From 2-01-FULL-45-10 sp964433975 (GTDB lineage Bacteria > Omnitrophota > Gorgyraeia > 2-01-FULL-45-10): a DNA stretch of 25,978 bases. Positions 1 to 6,780 of the stretch are shown here, one piece after another; the first letter of the stretch is position 1; the number at the start of each line of letters is the position of its first letter. Where the stretch lies: positions 1-25,978 of the forward strand of contig CAYSSS010000021.1 in the NCBI GenBank assembly GCA_964433975.1, read 5' to 3'. The position numbers were made by a program, and so were the translations under genes. Below the pieces are notes generated by a model. That model did no database searches, had not been told where the DNA came from, and was given only the letters and a program-made list of their open reading frames with translations.

Positions 1-74
1 CAGTTCCTGCATTCGCTCAACGTAAATCCTTGCACACCGACTAGCCATATACAATATGCCAAAAAATTTCTAAT

Positions 75-304
75 GGCCGCTCACAAAGCCCTGTAGCGTT
101 GGCAGGCAGACCTTGCGGGCTGCCGCCTGAAGCGGCGTTACAAATTTTGATACATTATGGCAATGCAGAAAGGCCGGACAAACTGCTCAAGCTATTACCT
201 AGTTGGCAGGTTGGACGGACATCAAAATTTGTCCGAGCAAATTCATATGCCCAATATGAATTTGCGTCCGCGGAAGGCGGGAGACCGCAAGGTCCAGGCC
301 TGCC
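75..304. repeat. Nested foldback (palindromic) element in gene-free left end
   Basis: This fills most of the gene-free stretch 1-361. Three nested inverted repeats are visible. The outer arms at 101-127 and 276-304 pair imperfectly (GGCAGGC..ACCTTGCGG against its reverse complement). Middle arms at 140-151 and 221-232 are exact (ACAAATTTTGAT / ATCAAAATTTGT). An inner hairpin at 237-265 has a 12-bp stem and the loop GCCCA. Just outside, 75-103 matches 15211-15239 in inverted orientation. Short open frames on both strands here are by-products of the repeat and have no ribosome-binding site. The layout resembles a non-autonomous mobile element or large REP-like structure; no transposase is present. 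It lies directly downstream of the pilus block and could also shape mRNA 3' ends. Confidence 0.7.
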
Positions 305-361
305 GTTGAAACGATATCCGTAGAAATTTGATTTTACCACTGTGTGGGTAAAGAGACGGGG

Positions 362-784
362 CTACTTCTCTATTTGAAGCTCGAAATCTTTTGTGCCGTC
401 GTTCAGTATCACCTTGTTCGGCTGTATGTCGATGACTTTATTTTCGCCAATGGTGTCGCCTTTTGAGACTATAGCGTCCCCTATCATAGCCTTTGGCTTG
501 GATTTATTCCAGATGATCCCGGTCAAGGTCAATTCCGACGGTGATGAAGAGGCCTGGCCTGAGACGAAAGGGCTCCTCTTCCACGTCTTATATTGACTTC
601 TCTTGGCGCGCCGGGCGGTCGGAAGAGCGGCGCTCGCGCCACTCTGCGACGGCGTCGCGACGACCTGTCCTTTGGCAGCGGCGCTTTTGGCTCTGCCTTT
701 AGGAGAGGCCGTTACCCCGTAAATAAGGCTGGCGACAGCCAGCACGGTCAAGACTATAAGCGCTATAACCTTTTTATCCTGCAT
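362..784 (-). CDS. PilP/GspC-like inner-membrane periplasmic subunit of the filament machine
   Basis: A 140-residue protein with one N-terminal membrane helix (about residues 7-24), a low-complexity Ala/Ser/Lys linker (25-80) and a small C-terminal domain (84-139) of the form LTLTGIIWN..AMIGDAIVSKGDTIG..V..I..NKVILNDGT. That pattern matches the beta-rich HR/PilP-type domains of PilP, GspC and GspB, which link the inner-membrane PilMNO platform to the secretin. The sequence alone does not decide between these names. The start ATG overlaps the end of the PilO gene by 11 bases and has AAAGGA about six bases upstream. It is the last gene of the block. The secretin usually encoded next to it is absent, because only repeats follow. 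Confidence 0.7.
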   Translation of the reverse strand: MQDKKVIALIVLTVLAVASLIYGVTASPKGRAKSAAAKGQVVATPSQSGASAALPTARRAKRSQYKTWKRSPFVSGQASSSPSELTLTGIIWNKSKPKAMIGDAIVSKGDTIGENKVIDIQPNKVILNDGTKDFELQIEK

Positions 785-1328
785 AGTCGTCCTTTAAAGA
801 GAGGTACATGTCTATCACCATATTGATATTCAATTTTCTGTCATCGTCCCGCTCGGGCGTTATATCGAAGCTCTTCACCGTTACTATAGCTTTTTTGAGC
901 TCATCTATGGTGCCGACGAACTTCACGAACTGCTCGCCAGTAGCTTCTATCTCCATCTCTATGGGCAGTATCTTATAAGGCATGCCTTCGGGGATCATTG
1001 CATTACCCGGCTTCACGGAGATAAAATTTATCCCCAAAGATTTGCTGTACTTGGTAAACTCATCGAGGCCGGAGGATGCCTCCTTCTCGGAGATTAGCGT
1101 TCTTGTGCCGGTCTCTTTATCGAGCCTGGATACAGCCTCTATAAGATTGCGGGCGTCCGCGACCTGGCTCTCGCACAACCTGCAATCCAGGTATTCGGCG
1201 CGCGCTTCTTTTATGCGCGGAAAGAATAGTATGCCCCAGGCTAGCGATATGATTACCGCAACAACCGCTATGATGACTATCGTCTGATTGGCCCTGATAA
1301 GCTTCATCAAGTCAAATTTATCGCTCAT
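774..1328 (-). CDS. pilO: PilO-like type IV pilus assembly protein
   Basis: A 184-residue protein with a short cytoplasmic N-terminus, one membrane helix (about 15-36), a helical/coiled stretch (37-80) and a C-terminal alpha/beta domain (85-180) compatible with the ferredoxin-like fold of PilO/GspM. In type IV pili PilO pairs with PilN in the periplasm and aligns the motor with the secretin. The position between PilM-PilN and a PilP-like gene is the standard MNOP order and is the strongest evidence. The ATG overlaps the 3' end of the PilM-PilN gene by 11 bases, which suggests translational coupling; only a weak GGATAG precedes it. Two cysteines at C49 and C52 form a CRLC motif just after the helix, which is unusual, and their role is unknown. 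Confidence 0.8.
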   Translation of the reverse strand: MSDKFDLMKLIRANQTIVIIAVVAVIISLAWGILFFPRIKEARAEYLDCRLCESQVADARNLIEAVSRLDKETGTRTLISEKEASSGLDEFTKYSKSLGINFISVKPGNAMIPEGMPYKILPIEMEIEATGEQFVKFVGTIDELKKAIVTVKSFDITPERDDDRKLNINMVIDMYLSLKDDYAG

Positions 1329-2913
1329 AATCTATCCAGCATTTTATTTCAAACTCCACCCCCGAACCGTCGGGCAAATTTTTGCTCTCTATAAGCTTTA
1401 CGTTATTGAAGAGCCCCGATTCCAGCGACAGTATAAAACTGCCCAGCATCTGCTGCCCGTCGGCAGATTCGACTACGCCCTTCATGTCGATGATCTTGTT
1501 CTCAACCTTCATATTCTCTATCTTTATATCTTTAGGGATGAGCGAACCGAGCTCCTTGAATACGTCTTCCCAATAGGGCTCGTTTATGAGAACCATATCG
1601 GCAATTTGTCTGGCTTGAGCCTCTTTTATCTGCGGGCCAAGGCTGGTCAATTCCAGCTTCGCCGTCTGGATCCTCTTCTTGAAGTTGCCTATCTTTATAT
1701 TCATCCCCACCAGAAGGAGAACCGACGCTATCACTATGGCGGTAGTAATAACCTCTAGAGTTCCCCTCTTAACGGTCCTTTCAACCTCATTCTTCATCTC
1801 CGGCGGAAGAAGATTTATCCCTTTTGGGTCGCTCAAGCCCGCGCCTATGGCAAGCTCTATCCTGTGGGCAATTCTCTCTCTTTCACGGATCGCCTCCTTC
1901 TTAATATTCAGCCCTTCGAGAGAGTCTCCTATCCTGACCGGCATTCCAAGCGAATCTGATATAAATTTTGTCAAGCCAGTTAAGGACGCGCCGCCTCCAA
2001 AGAGCACTATATTGTCTATCCTGGCACCGCTTGACTCTTCCCTGTAATAATCGAGACATCTGCTTATCTCGTTGGCGAGATTCTCGGCCGGAGAACGCAG
2101 CAGAGGAAGTATCTGCGTAACCGGTATCTTGCCATTGATCAGGCTTGTGTCGTTATCGGCGGGGATACCCACGTCTTTTTTTATTTTTTCGGCTTCCGCG
2201 AACGTAAGCTGCATCTTGCCTGTATCCGACACGAGGGCGCCTGTCATCGATTTTGTGAAATCGTCCCCGCAGATCGGTATCTTACGGGTGAAGACTAGGC
2301 TCTTGTCTTTATATATGATGAATTCGGTATGGGATGATCCTATGTCTATGAGGCACTTGAGCTCCCCCTCCTTGCCTGTATATTCGGCCACTTTGCCCAG
2401 GGCGTATGAAGAGGTGATAAATAACGACGGCCTGACGCCTGCCTTCTCCAATATCGACAGATTCTTCTGGATGGTACTAACGGGTGAGACCGCTACCAGG
2501 AGGTCATACTTTCTTACTCCTTTATCCACTATATCCCCGAGTATCTCAAAATCGATCATAGAATCATCGATCGAGAAAGGAAAATAGTTCTTGGCCTCCA
2601 GCGCTATGCCTTGTTTCAGCTCAGCCTTCGGCATATACGGGGCCACGACCTTCTTTATGGCGGTGGAGGCGCAATTGACACTTGCGACGACCTTCGCCTT
2701 CTTGGTATCGATGCCACTCAATAGATGCCGCAGAGCAGAGACCGCCTCATTCTCAAAAGAGAGATCATCGCTATGCTCGGCGAGCTCTTTGATATCGGCT
2801 CTCACCAGACGCAAACCGTTCTCGGCCTCTTTAAACAGAGCCATCTTAACGGCTGAGGAGCCTATGTCGAGAGCCACCACATGATCTTTTTTAAACAGTT
2901 TGAAAAAATCCAT
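1318..2913 (-). CDS. PilM-PilN fusion protein, type IV pilus inner-membrane platform
   Basis: At 531 residues this is about the sum of PilM (roughly 350) and PilN (roughly 180). Residues 1-355 are an actin/FtsA-like PilM: phosphate-1 DIGSSAVK at 16-23, phosphate-2 DIGSSHTEF at 190-198, and the adenosine motif GGGASLTGL at 306-314. The short motif INLLP follows at 366-370, then a membrane helix (387-407) and a PilN-like periplasmic coiled coil and alpha/beta domain (410-531). INLLP is the PilN N-terminal motif that docks into PilM in canonical systems, so the fusion places both partners on one chain. No stop or frameshift separates the halves. No strong ribosome-binding site precedes the ATG; a TATAAT at 2921-2926 may be chance. 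It lies between the PilX-like gene and PilO. Confidence 0.9.
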   Translation of the reverse strand: MDFFKLFKKDHVVALDIGSSAVKMALFKEAENGLRLVRADIKELAEHSDDLSFENEAVSALRHLLSGIDTKKAKVVASVNCASTAIKKVVAPYMPKAELKQGIALEAKNYFPFSIDDSMIDFEILGDIVDKGVRKYDLLVAVSPVSTIQKNLSILEKAGVRPSLFITSSYALGKVAEYTGKEGELKCLIDIGSSHTEFIIYKDKSLVFTRKIPICGDDFTKSMTGALVSDTGKMQLTFAEAEKIKKDVGIPADNDTSLINGKIPVTQILPLLRSPAENLANEISRCLDYYREESSGARIDNIVLFGGGASLTGLTKFISDSLGMPVRIGDSLEGLNIKKEAIRERERIAHRIELAIGAGLSDPKGINLLPPEMKNEVERTVKRGTLEVITTAIVIASVLLLVGMNIKIGNFKKRIQTAKLELTSLGPQIKEAQARQIADMVLINEPYWEDVFKELGSLIPKDIKIENMKVENKIIDMKGVVESADGQQMLGSFILSLESGLFNNVKLIESKNLPDGSGVEFEIKCWIDYER

Positions 2914-2942
2914 AGACTATATTATAGCCTAAAACTCGTAAC

Positions 2943-2987
2943 TTATCCACAATAGTTGTAGGGCACCCTTAAGGATGCCCTACTATT
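2943..2987. repeat. Short palindromic repeat, family 2, copy 1
   Basis: The palindrome at 2958-2983 has a TTAA centre, with arms GTAGGGCA and TGCCCTAC. On one side lies TTATCCACAATAG (2943-2955). A second copy with the same layout occurs at 18404-18442. The element begins right after the stop codon of the PilX-like gene and ends shortly before the PilM-PilN start, so it will be part of the transcript. It could act as an mRNA-stabilising hairpin; there is no clear U-run, so a simple intrinsic terminator is not supported. Confidence 0.75.
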
Positions 2988-2988
2988 T

Positions 2989-3759
2989 TCACAACGACGT
3001 GCCGAATTTGCCCTGGTCAAGAGCGGCTGCGCCTGAATAAGACTCAAATTCGTTTACCTGCGGTTTATTTCCGGTGACGTTGATCCTTAAAAACTGTGCC
3101 GTAACCGGAGTGAATGTCTGCGTCCCCGGGAGGCCTCCCGAAGCGCCCGATACATTAGTCCAGCTGGAGCCATTGTTCGAATATTGTACTACACATGACG
3201 TTATCTTGGTGCCGCTAACAACGGCTTTCCCAACGGTTTTTGCACTGTCATATTTAAGCGTCAACGACGAAGTGCCATCTGTGCTTGAGATCCACTTGGA
3301 GTTCGCATTTCCATCGATAGCATTAGATGGATTACCACCAGCGGCAGTCGCTATTGAACCTAACGACAGATTAGTGCCTACACCCGGCGCTATATTCTCT
3401 TCAGCGACCATCCTTTGAGCCACAGGATTTGCGCTATCCGGGACATACCCGTATGATGTGATATTCACGTTCTGCGGATCGGAGGCAACGACCGCCGTGT
3501 AACTGTAGGTGCCTTTTCCGAAAGGAACATCCGTTTCCTGGTAAGGAACTGTTTGTCCGCCTGTCGTCAGCTCGTACCTCGCTTTGGCCAACCCGGCCAC
3601 GGCTATGTAAAAAGCCCGCGTATTTGCAAGCTCGTCGCCGGCGAACTTTATTTCACTATTTACCGTATACAAGAACGCAAGGGCCACGCCCGTTAAAGCA
3701 ACCAGGACGATCATCACAAAAATAACAACGACCCCTTTTTTATTACCGATATTACGCAT
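2989..3759 (-). CDS. PilX/GspK-like minor pilin with C-terminal discoidin (F5/8 type C-like) domain
   Basis: A 256-residue protein starting at the ATG at 3759, chosen because AAGGGG sits about seven bases upstream; the open frame extends 15 codons further with no better site. A prepilin-type leader KKG precedes a hydrophobic helix (10-31). The conserved Glu at +5 is absent (Phe), as in GspK/PilX-type minor pilins that cap the filament tip. Residues about 35-115 look like a PilX-type globular segment. Residues 131-243 resemble a discoidin domain: NAIDGNANSKW, YSNNGSSWTNV, FLRINVTG and a terminal VNEFES pattern. Discoidin folds commonly bind glycans or surfaces, so this may be a tip adhesin (inference). 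It is the last of four consecutive prepilin-like genes. Confidence 0.75.
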   Translation of the reverse strand: MRNIGNKKGVVVIFVMIVLVALTGVALAFLYTVNSEIKFAGDELANTRAFYIAVAGLAKARYELTTGGQTVPYQETDVPFGKGTYSYTAVVASDPQNVNITSYGYVPDSANPVAQRMVAEENIAPGVGTNLSLGSIATAAGGNPSNAIDGNANSKWISSTDGTSSLTLKYDSAKTVGKAVVSGTKITSCVVQYSNNGSSWTNVSGASGGLPGTQTFTPVTAQFLRINVTGNKPQVNEFESYSGAAALDQGKFGTSL

Positions 3760-3773
3760 TGATATCCCCTTGG

Positions 3774-4319
3774 CTATACACCTGCATATCCTTGATTCCT
3801 GCAAAAGGCGCTTGAACTTAAGGTCACGGTATCGCTGCCCTTACTCATCGTTATGGATATATTGATAACGCGTATGCTGGCCCGATCGGCCGGATTTATA
3901 GGATGGGGTGGCGTAAAAGCGGTCTCTGTATTTAACCCATAATACGTAAGCACAAGATTATTCACGTCTCTCGTCAGGGTCGTGGTTGAACCAGCGATCG
4001 TTATATCTATTTTGTTAACGGCATCGTAGGCGATGGTTATCGTCTCATCAAGCCCATTATTATCAAGATCGGCGGTAAATGTTATGCTATCTTCGGCTGC
4101 GGTGGTGATATTACGTGCCAGTTCTAAATACCGGATCATTCTTTCCATAGCCAGGCTGCCGTTCTGCCTGATATCGATGCGGTCTTTGCTTGAACTCCAT
4201 ATCTTTAGCCCTGTGTTAAACATCAGCACGGTGGCTCCCGTTATAGCCGAAAAGAGCAGCATCGCGATCAGGAGTTCTACTAAAGTAAGGGCGGATTTTT
4301 TGTCAGTTCTTCGATACAT
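3774..4319 (-). CDS. GspJ/PilW-like minor pseudopilin
   Basis: A 181-residue protein with a class III prepilin signal, KKSA followed by LTLVELLIAMLL, with Glu at +5. The residue before the cleavage site is Ala rather than the usual Gly. A long hydrophobic helix (11-33) is followed by the N-x-SLAMERMIRYLE segment typical of GspJ/PilW-class proteins, then a mostly beta domain ending in FCRNQGYAGV. It overlaps the upstream GspI-like gene by 17 bases and ends 14 bases before the PilX-like start, so the four prepilin genes are closely coupled. In related systems GspI, GspJ and GspK form a pseudopilus tip complex. Assignment to J rather than another minor class rests on gene order and length. Confidence 0.8.
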   Translation of the reverse strand: MYRRTDKKSALTLVELLIAMLLFSAITGATVLMFNTGLKIWSSSKDRIDIRQNGSLAMERMIRYLELARNITTAAEDSITFTADLDNNGLDETITIAYDAVNKIDITIAGSTTTLTRDVNNLVLTYYGLNTETAFTPPHPINPADRASIRVINISITMSKGSDTVTLSSSAFCRNQGYAGV

Positions 4320-4758
4320 ACGTAACCAGTTGTTCGTTCACTTCCTTGTTTTTGAACTGCCAGTATATGGTAACCGTAACAAGCTTGAGATCCGTAAAAG
4401 GTTCTGTCATGGCGACCTCCCTTTGAAAGAGCGGAAACCCGGTCACCTGGGCTTTTGCCTCGTTCACGATGGAATCATAAGCGATATTTCTGACCTCCTC
4501 CATCCTCGCCTGAGCCAGGACGACGGCGACCTCCGTATATTCGGCGTCCAGGCTGCTGTCCAAGGCAAAGCTGAACAATCCCGCGATCGCAACAACGCCT
4601 ACCCCGAAGAGAGCTAGGGCCAGCAGAATCTCAAGTAGCGTAAATCCCGCCTTCGTCGTTCGTGAGATCAGTAAAGCAATCCCAAAAAGAGATTGCTTCG
4701 GCCGCTTCGCGGCCTCGCAATGACGATATGAATACCAGTTTCTACGGAGTTGTGTCAA
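4303..4758 (-). CDS. GspI/PilV-like minor pseudopilin with repeat-encoded leader
   Basis: The mature part is clear: KAG then FTLLEILLALALFGVGVVAIAG with Glu at +5, followed by LDAEYTEVAVVLAQARMEEVRNIAYD, the typical GspI/PilV tract, and a C-terminal beta segment. The start is not clear. No ATG or GTG lies in frame close to the cleavage site; the frame opens with TTG at 4758 and lacks a good ribosome-binding site. This gives a 38-residue leader instead of the usual 5-15. Residues 12-23 of that leader are encoded by a palindromic repeat (4690-4724). Because prepilin peptidase removes the leader, such an insertion may be tolerated. It overlaps the GspG-like gene by 17 bases and the GspJ-like gene by 17 bases. 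Confidence 0.75.
   Translation of the reverse strand: MTQLRRNWYSYRHCEAAKRPKQSLFGIALLISRTTKAGFTLLEILLALALFGVGVVAIAGLFSFALDSSLDAEYTEVAVVLAQARMEEVRNIAYDSIVNEAKAQVTGFPLFQREVAMTEPFTDLKLVTVTIYWQFKNKEVNEQLVTYVSKN
4690..4724. repeat. REP-like palindromic repeat, family 1, copy 1 (inside the GspI-like gene)
   Basis: GATTGCTTCG (4691-4700) and CTCGCAATGAC (4714-4724) flank the hairpin GGCCGCTTCGCGGCC. The same conserved ends occur in two copies at 16879-16917 and 16925-16958, with different central hairpins. Here the repeat lies within the predicted reading frame of the minor pilin leader. Confidence 0.85.
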
Positions 4759-5173
4759 TTGGCGAACCGTTCGTTACGTAGATACACTGCTGCGTATCGG
4801 CCGCGTCGTTTCCCGTTGCGCCTATAGAGGCGGATCCGGCCGTAGCACCGGGCCCTGCTGAATAAATGACAAAGTAATCGCCTGCCTTAGAATAGCCGTA
4901 ATTCGCTCCGCCGAACGGGTCTTTCGGAATGACGGACGGGGCTATCTGCGGGACTGCGGTTTGAAGATTGGTTAAGGCCACCGGCAGCGCGTCGTAATGT
5001 ATCTTGTAGCTCTCTATCGCTGTCTGTAACATCCTCAACTCACCCTTAGCTTTAGCTATATTACCTTCATCCTGCATACCTTTGAATCTCGGCAGAGCTA
5101 TCCCTACGAGAATAGCTATTACCGCTATGACTATCAACAACTCCAGGATCGTAAAACCCTTTCTTCTGAACAT
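4742..5173 (-). CDS. GspG/PilE-like major pseudopilin
   Basis: A 143-residue protein. The ATG at 5173 is chosen over one 10 codons upstream because AAAGGAGAG lies about seven bases before it and the leader then is the classical MFRRKG. The mature N-terminus is FTILELLIVIAVIAILVGIALPRF, with Glu at +5. The body has the GspG pattern: a long helix with AKGELRMLQTAIESYKI, then LPVALTNL, IPKDPFGG..YGY and a YFVIYSAGPG segment near the C-terminus. This should be the major subunit of the filament. Two cysteines are not obvious; only one (QQCIYV) is seen, so a PilE-type disulfide loop is unlikely. It leads the pseudopilin cluster, followed by GspI-, GspJ- and PilX-like genes. Confidence 0.88.
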   Translation of the reverse strand: MFRRKGFTILELLIVIAVIAILVGIALPRFKGMQDEGNIAKAKGELRMLQTAIESYKIHYDALPVALTNLQTAVPQIAPSVIPKDPFGGANYGYSKAGDYFVIYSAGPGATAGSASIGATGNDAADTQQCIYVTNGSPIDTTP

Positions 5174-5186
5174 ACTTACTCTCCTT

Positions 5187-5262
5187 TCAATTTTGTGAAA
5201 CAAAATTAATCCTGATCCCGCCTCAAGTCCATAACAAGGCTCGGCGGGAGAAGGATCTCTCC
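5187..5262. repeat. Two-hairpin intergenic repeat, family 3, copy 1
   Basis: AATTTTGT-GAA-ACAAAATT (5189-5207) forms a perfect 8-bp stem. Next to it CCCGCC (5217-5222) can pair with GGCGGG (5243-5248), and the element ends with GGATCTCTCC (5253-5262). The same two-hairpin layout recurs at 5487-5551. The A/T-rich hairpin directly abuts the ribosome-binding site of the GspG-like gene on the minus strand, so it could affect translation of the major pilin. Confidence 0.7.
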
Positions 5263-5263
5263 A

Positions 5264-5473
5264 TTATCTTTTCACCGCCAGCATATAAACTACTATGCCC
5301 AACACTATTAACAAAAGACCGCTTATCTTGTTCGATGAGCGCATCTTGTCCTCCGTAGGAAACAAAATCCTGTTCAGCCAATCGGATATCTTCTTCTCGA
5401 TGTCCGGCCTGAATAATAATATAACTCCGAATACGAATAATATGATTGCGGATCCGATCAAGGCTATATCCAT
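5264..5473 (-). CDS. Small two-helix membrane protein of unknown function
   Basis: A 69-residue protein with two predicted membrane helices (about 4-21 and 49-66) and a charged central loop containing DIEKKISDWLNRILFPTEDK. No known family is recognised. It is judged real because a very strong ribosome-binding site (GAGGAGGTGAG) lies just before the ATG, and because it sits between the platform protein and major pilin genes, both on the same strand. Copies of the same two-hairpin repeat flank it on both sides. A role in pilus assembly or membrane anchoring is possible but is only inferred from position. Confidence 0.75.
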   Translation of the reverse strand: MDIALIGSAIILFVFGVILLFRPDIEKKISDWLNRILFPTEDKMRSSNKISGLLLIVLGIVVYMLAVKR

Positions 5474-5486
5474 ATCTCACCTCCTC

Positions 5487-5551
5487 TCAATTTTACGAAG
5501 TAAAATTGATCTTGAGGCCGCGATGTATAAGAGCGGCCGAAGGATCTCTCC
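5487..5551. repeat. Two-hairpin intergenic repeat, family 3, copy 2
   Basis: AATTTTAC-GAA-GTAAAATT (5489-5507), extended by two further pairs, is followed by GGCCGC (5516-5521) pairing with GCGGCC (5533-5538) and then GGATCTCTCC (5542-5551). It matches the layout of the copy at 5187-5262. The A/T hairpin abuts the strong ribosome-binding site of the small membrane protein gene. Confidence 0.7.
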
Positions 5552-5556
5552 TTATT

Positions 5557-6771
5557 TTAATGCCTCAAGGTCTTCACCATATCAAATATGGGTAGGAGCA
5601 TCGACGCCATTATGACACCTACCATGGCGCCCATCACCATGAGAAATATCGGCTCTATTATTGTGGTGAGCTTCTTTATCGCGTAGCTCACCGTCATATC
5701 GTAAAAGTCCGCTATCTTTTCGAGCATCGCGTCAAGGCCGCCGGACTCCTCGCCGATAGATATCATCTGCACGACGTCCGGGGGAAATTCACCGCTTACC
5801 TTGAGCGGCTCGGCGAGCTTCTCACCCTTCTCGACATATTTACGGACATTCGTTATGACATTTTCCAAGATCTTGTTGCCGGCCACCTCTTTGGTTATGT
5901 CCAAGGCTGTCAATATCGGCACACCCGAGCTTAAGAGAGTCGATAGAGTCCTGGTGAATCTGGCTATCGCGACCTTCCTGTATAGCGGTCCTATTATAGG
6001 CAGGTTCAGCTTTAAGCCATCGATAAAAAGAGCGCCACGCGCTGTGCGCGCATACATTCTAGCCAGAACGTATAATGCTATCAGTACGGCAAAGAACCAA
6101 TACCAGTAATTTTTTATCATAAAGCCCGCTTTATAAACGATGAGCGTGGGTACCGGCAGCTGCACACCGGCTTTTACATATATCTCGGCAAACTTTGGTA
6201 TGACGAAAGTGACTATGAAGAGCATTACGGCCGTGCCGAAAGAGAAGAGTATCATGGGATAAAATAAGGCGCCTTTGATCTTCTCTTTTATATCTTCCTG
6301 GTTTTCATAAAAGTGAGCGTACCTCATCAGGACGGAGTCGAGATTGCCGCTCGCCTCGCCGGCCTTGATCATGCTTACAAAAAGCTTCGGGAATATTTTA
6401 CCGTGACCGGCAAGGGATTCGGATAATGTTGACCCGCCCTCGATCTGGCGCACGACGGCTTCTACGGTCTCTCTCAGCGGTTTATTCTCGATCTGCTTGC
6501 CGAGAGTAGTGAGGCTCATCAATATGGTTATGCCGGCGCTTATCATGTTCGACAGCTGTATATAAAACATCAGCATATCGTCGGACTTTATCCTTTTAAA
6601 GTTCTCCAAGATCGATTCTATCTTAAAACCGGTGGTCGCTTCAGAGACGCCCGTCACCATGTAGGCCATCTTCCTAAGCTTCTCGACGAGCTCATTCTTG
6701 GATGCGGCCTCCATGGCCCCCTTGACCAGCCTCCCGTTATTATCACGCGCTTTATAATTGTACATAGCCAT
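5557..6771 (-). CDS. GspF/PilC-like inner-membrane platform protein
   Basis: A 404-residue protein of normal family length. The N-terminus MYNYKARDNNGRLVKG is typical of PilC/GspF. It carries the two tandem T2SSF domains (about 66-190 and 268-395), marked by the repeated signatures GEASGNLDSVL and GEESGGLDAML. Three membrane helices are visible (about 170-192, 221-239, 371-396). The protein forms the membrane platform on which the assembly ATPase acts to add pilin subunits. ATG codons at 6771 and 6765 are both possible; AAGG overlapping the stop of the upstream kinase gene is the nearest ribosome-binding site. It follows the kinase by nine bases, and the ATPase that drives it is one gene further upstream. 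Confidence 0.92.
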   Translation of the reverse strand: MAMYNYKARDNNGRLVKGAMEAASKNELVEKLRKMAYMVTGVSEATTGFKIESILENFKRIKSDDMLMFYIQLSNMISAGITILMSLTTLGKQIENKPLRETVEAVVRQIEGGSTLSESLAGHGKIFPKLFVSMIKAGEASGNLDSVLMRYAHFYENQEDIKEKIKGALFYPMILFSFGTAVMLFIVTFVIPKFAEIYVKAGVQLPVPTLIVYKAGFMIKNYWYWFFAVLIALYVLARMYARTARGALFIDGLKLNLPIIGPLYRKVAIARFTRTLSTLLSSGVPILTALDITKEVAGNKILENVITNVRKYVEKGEKLAEPLKVSGEFPPDVVQMISIGEESGGLDAMLEKIADFYDMTVSYAIKKLTTIIEPIFLMVMGAMVGVIMASMLLPIFDMVKTLRH

Positions 6772-6780
6772 AACGATGGA

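Noticed and set aside
1..48. Possible start of a minus-strand gene (MASRCARIYVERMQEL) running off the left edge
   Set aside because: Only 16 codons are visible, there is no ribosome-binding site, and the frame also stays open upstream through repeat sequence; too little to support a gene.
101..304. CRISPR-like array at the left end
   Set aside because: The repeats are inverted and nested rather than direct and evenly spaced; no cas genes are present.
99..340. Open frames of 61-74 codons on both strands at the left end
   Set aside because: They lie entirely within inverted repeats, have no ribosome-binding site, and mirror each other because of the palindromes.
2921..2926. TATAAT upstream of the PilM-PilN gene as an internal promoter
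   Set aside because: There is no -35 match at 16-18 bases and it lies only seven bases from the start codon.
2943..2951. Perfect DnaA box (TTATCCACA) as evidence of a replication origin
   Set aside because: It is a single site between pilus genes, with no cluster of boxes, no AT-rich unwinding region and no dnaA or dnaN nearby; it belongs to a short repeat.
2950..2990. Intrinsic terminator after the PilX-like gene
   Set aside because: The hairpin has no U-run on the minus strand and the same element occurs between glpK and the GlpA-like gene, which belong to one pathway and appear co-transcribed.
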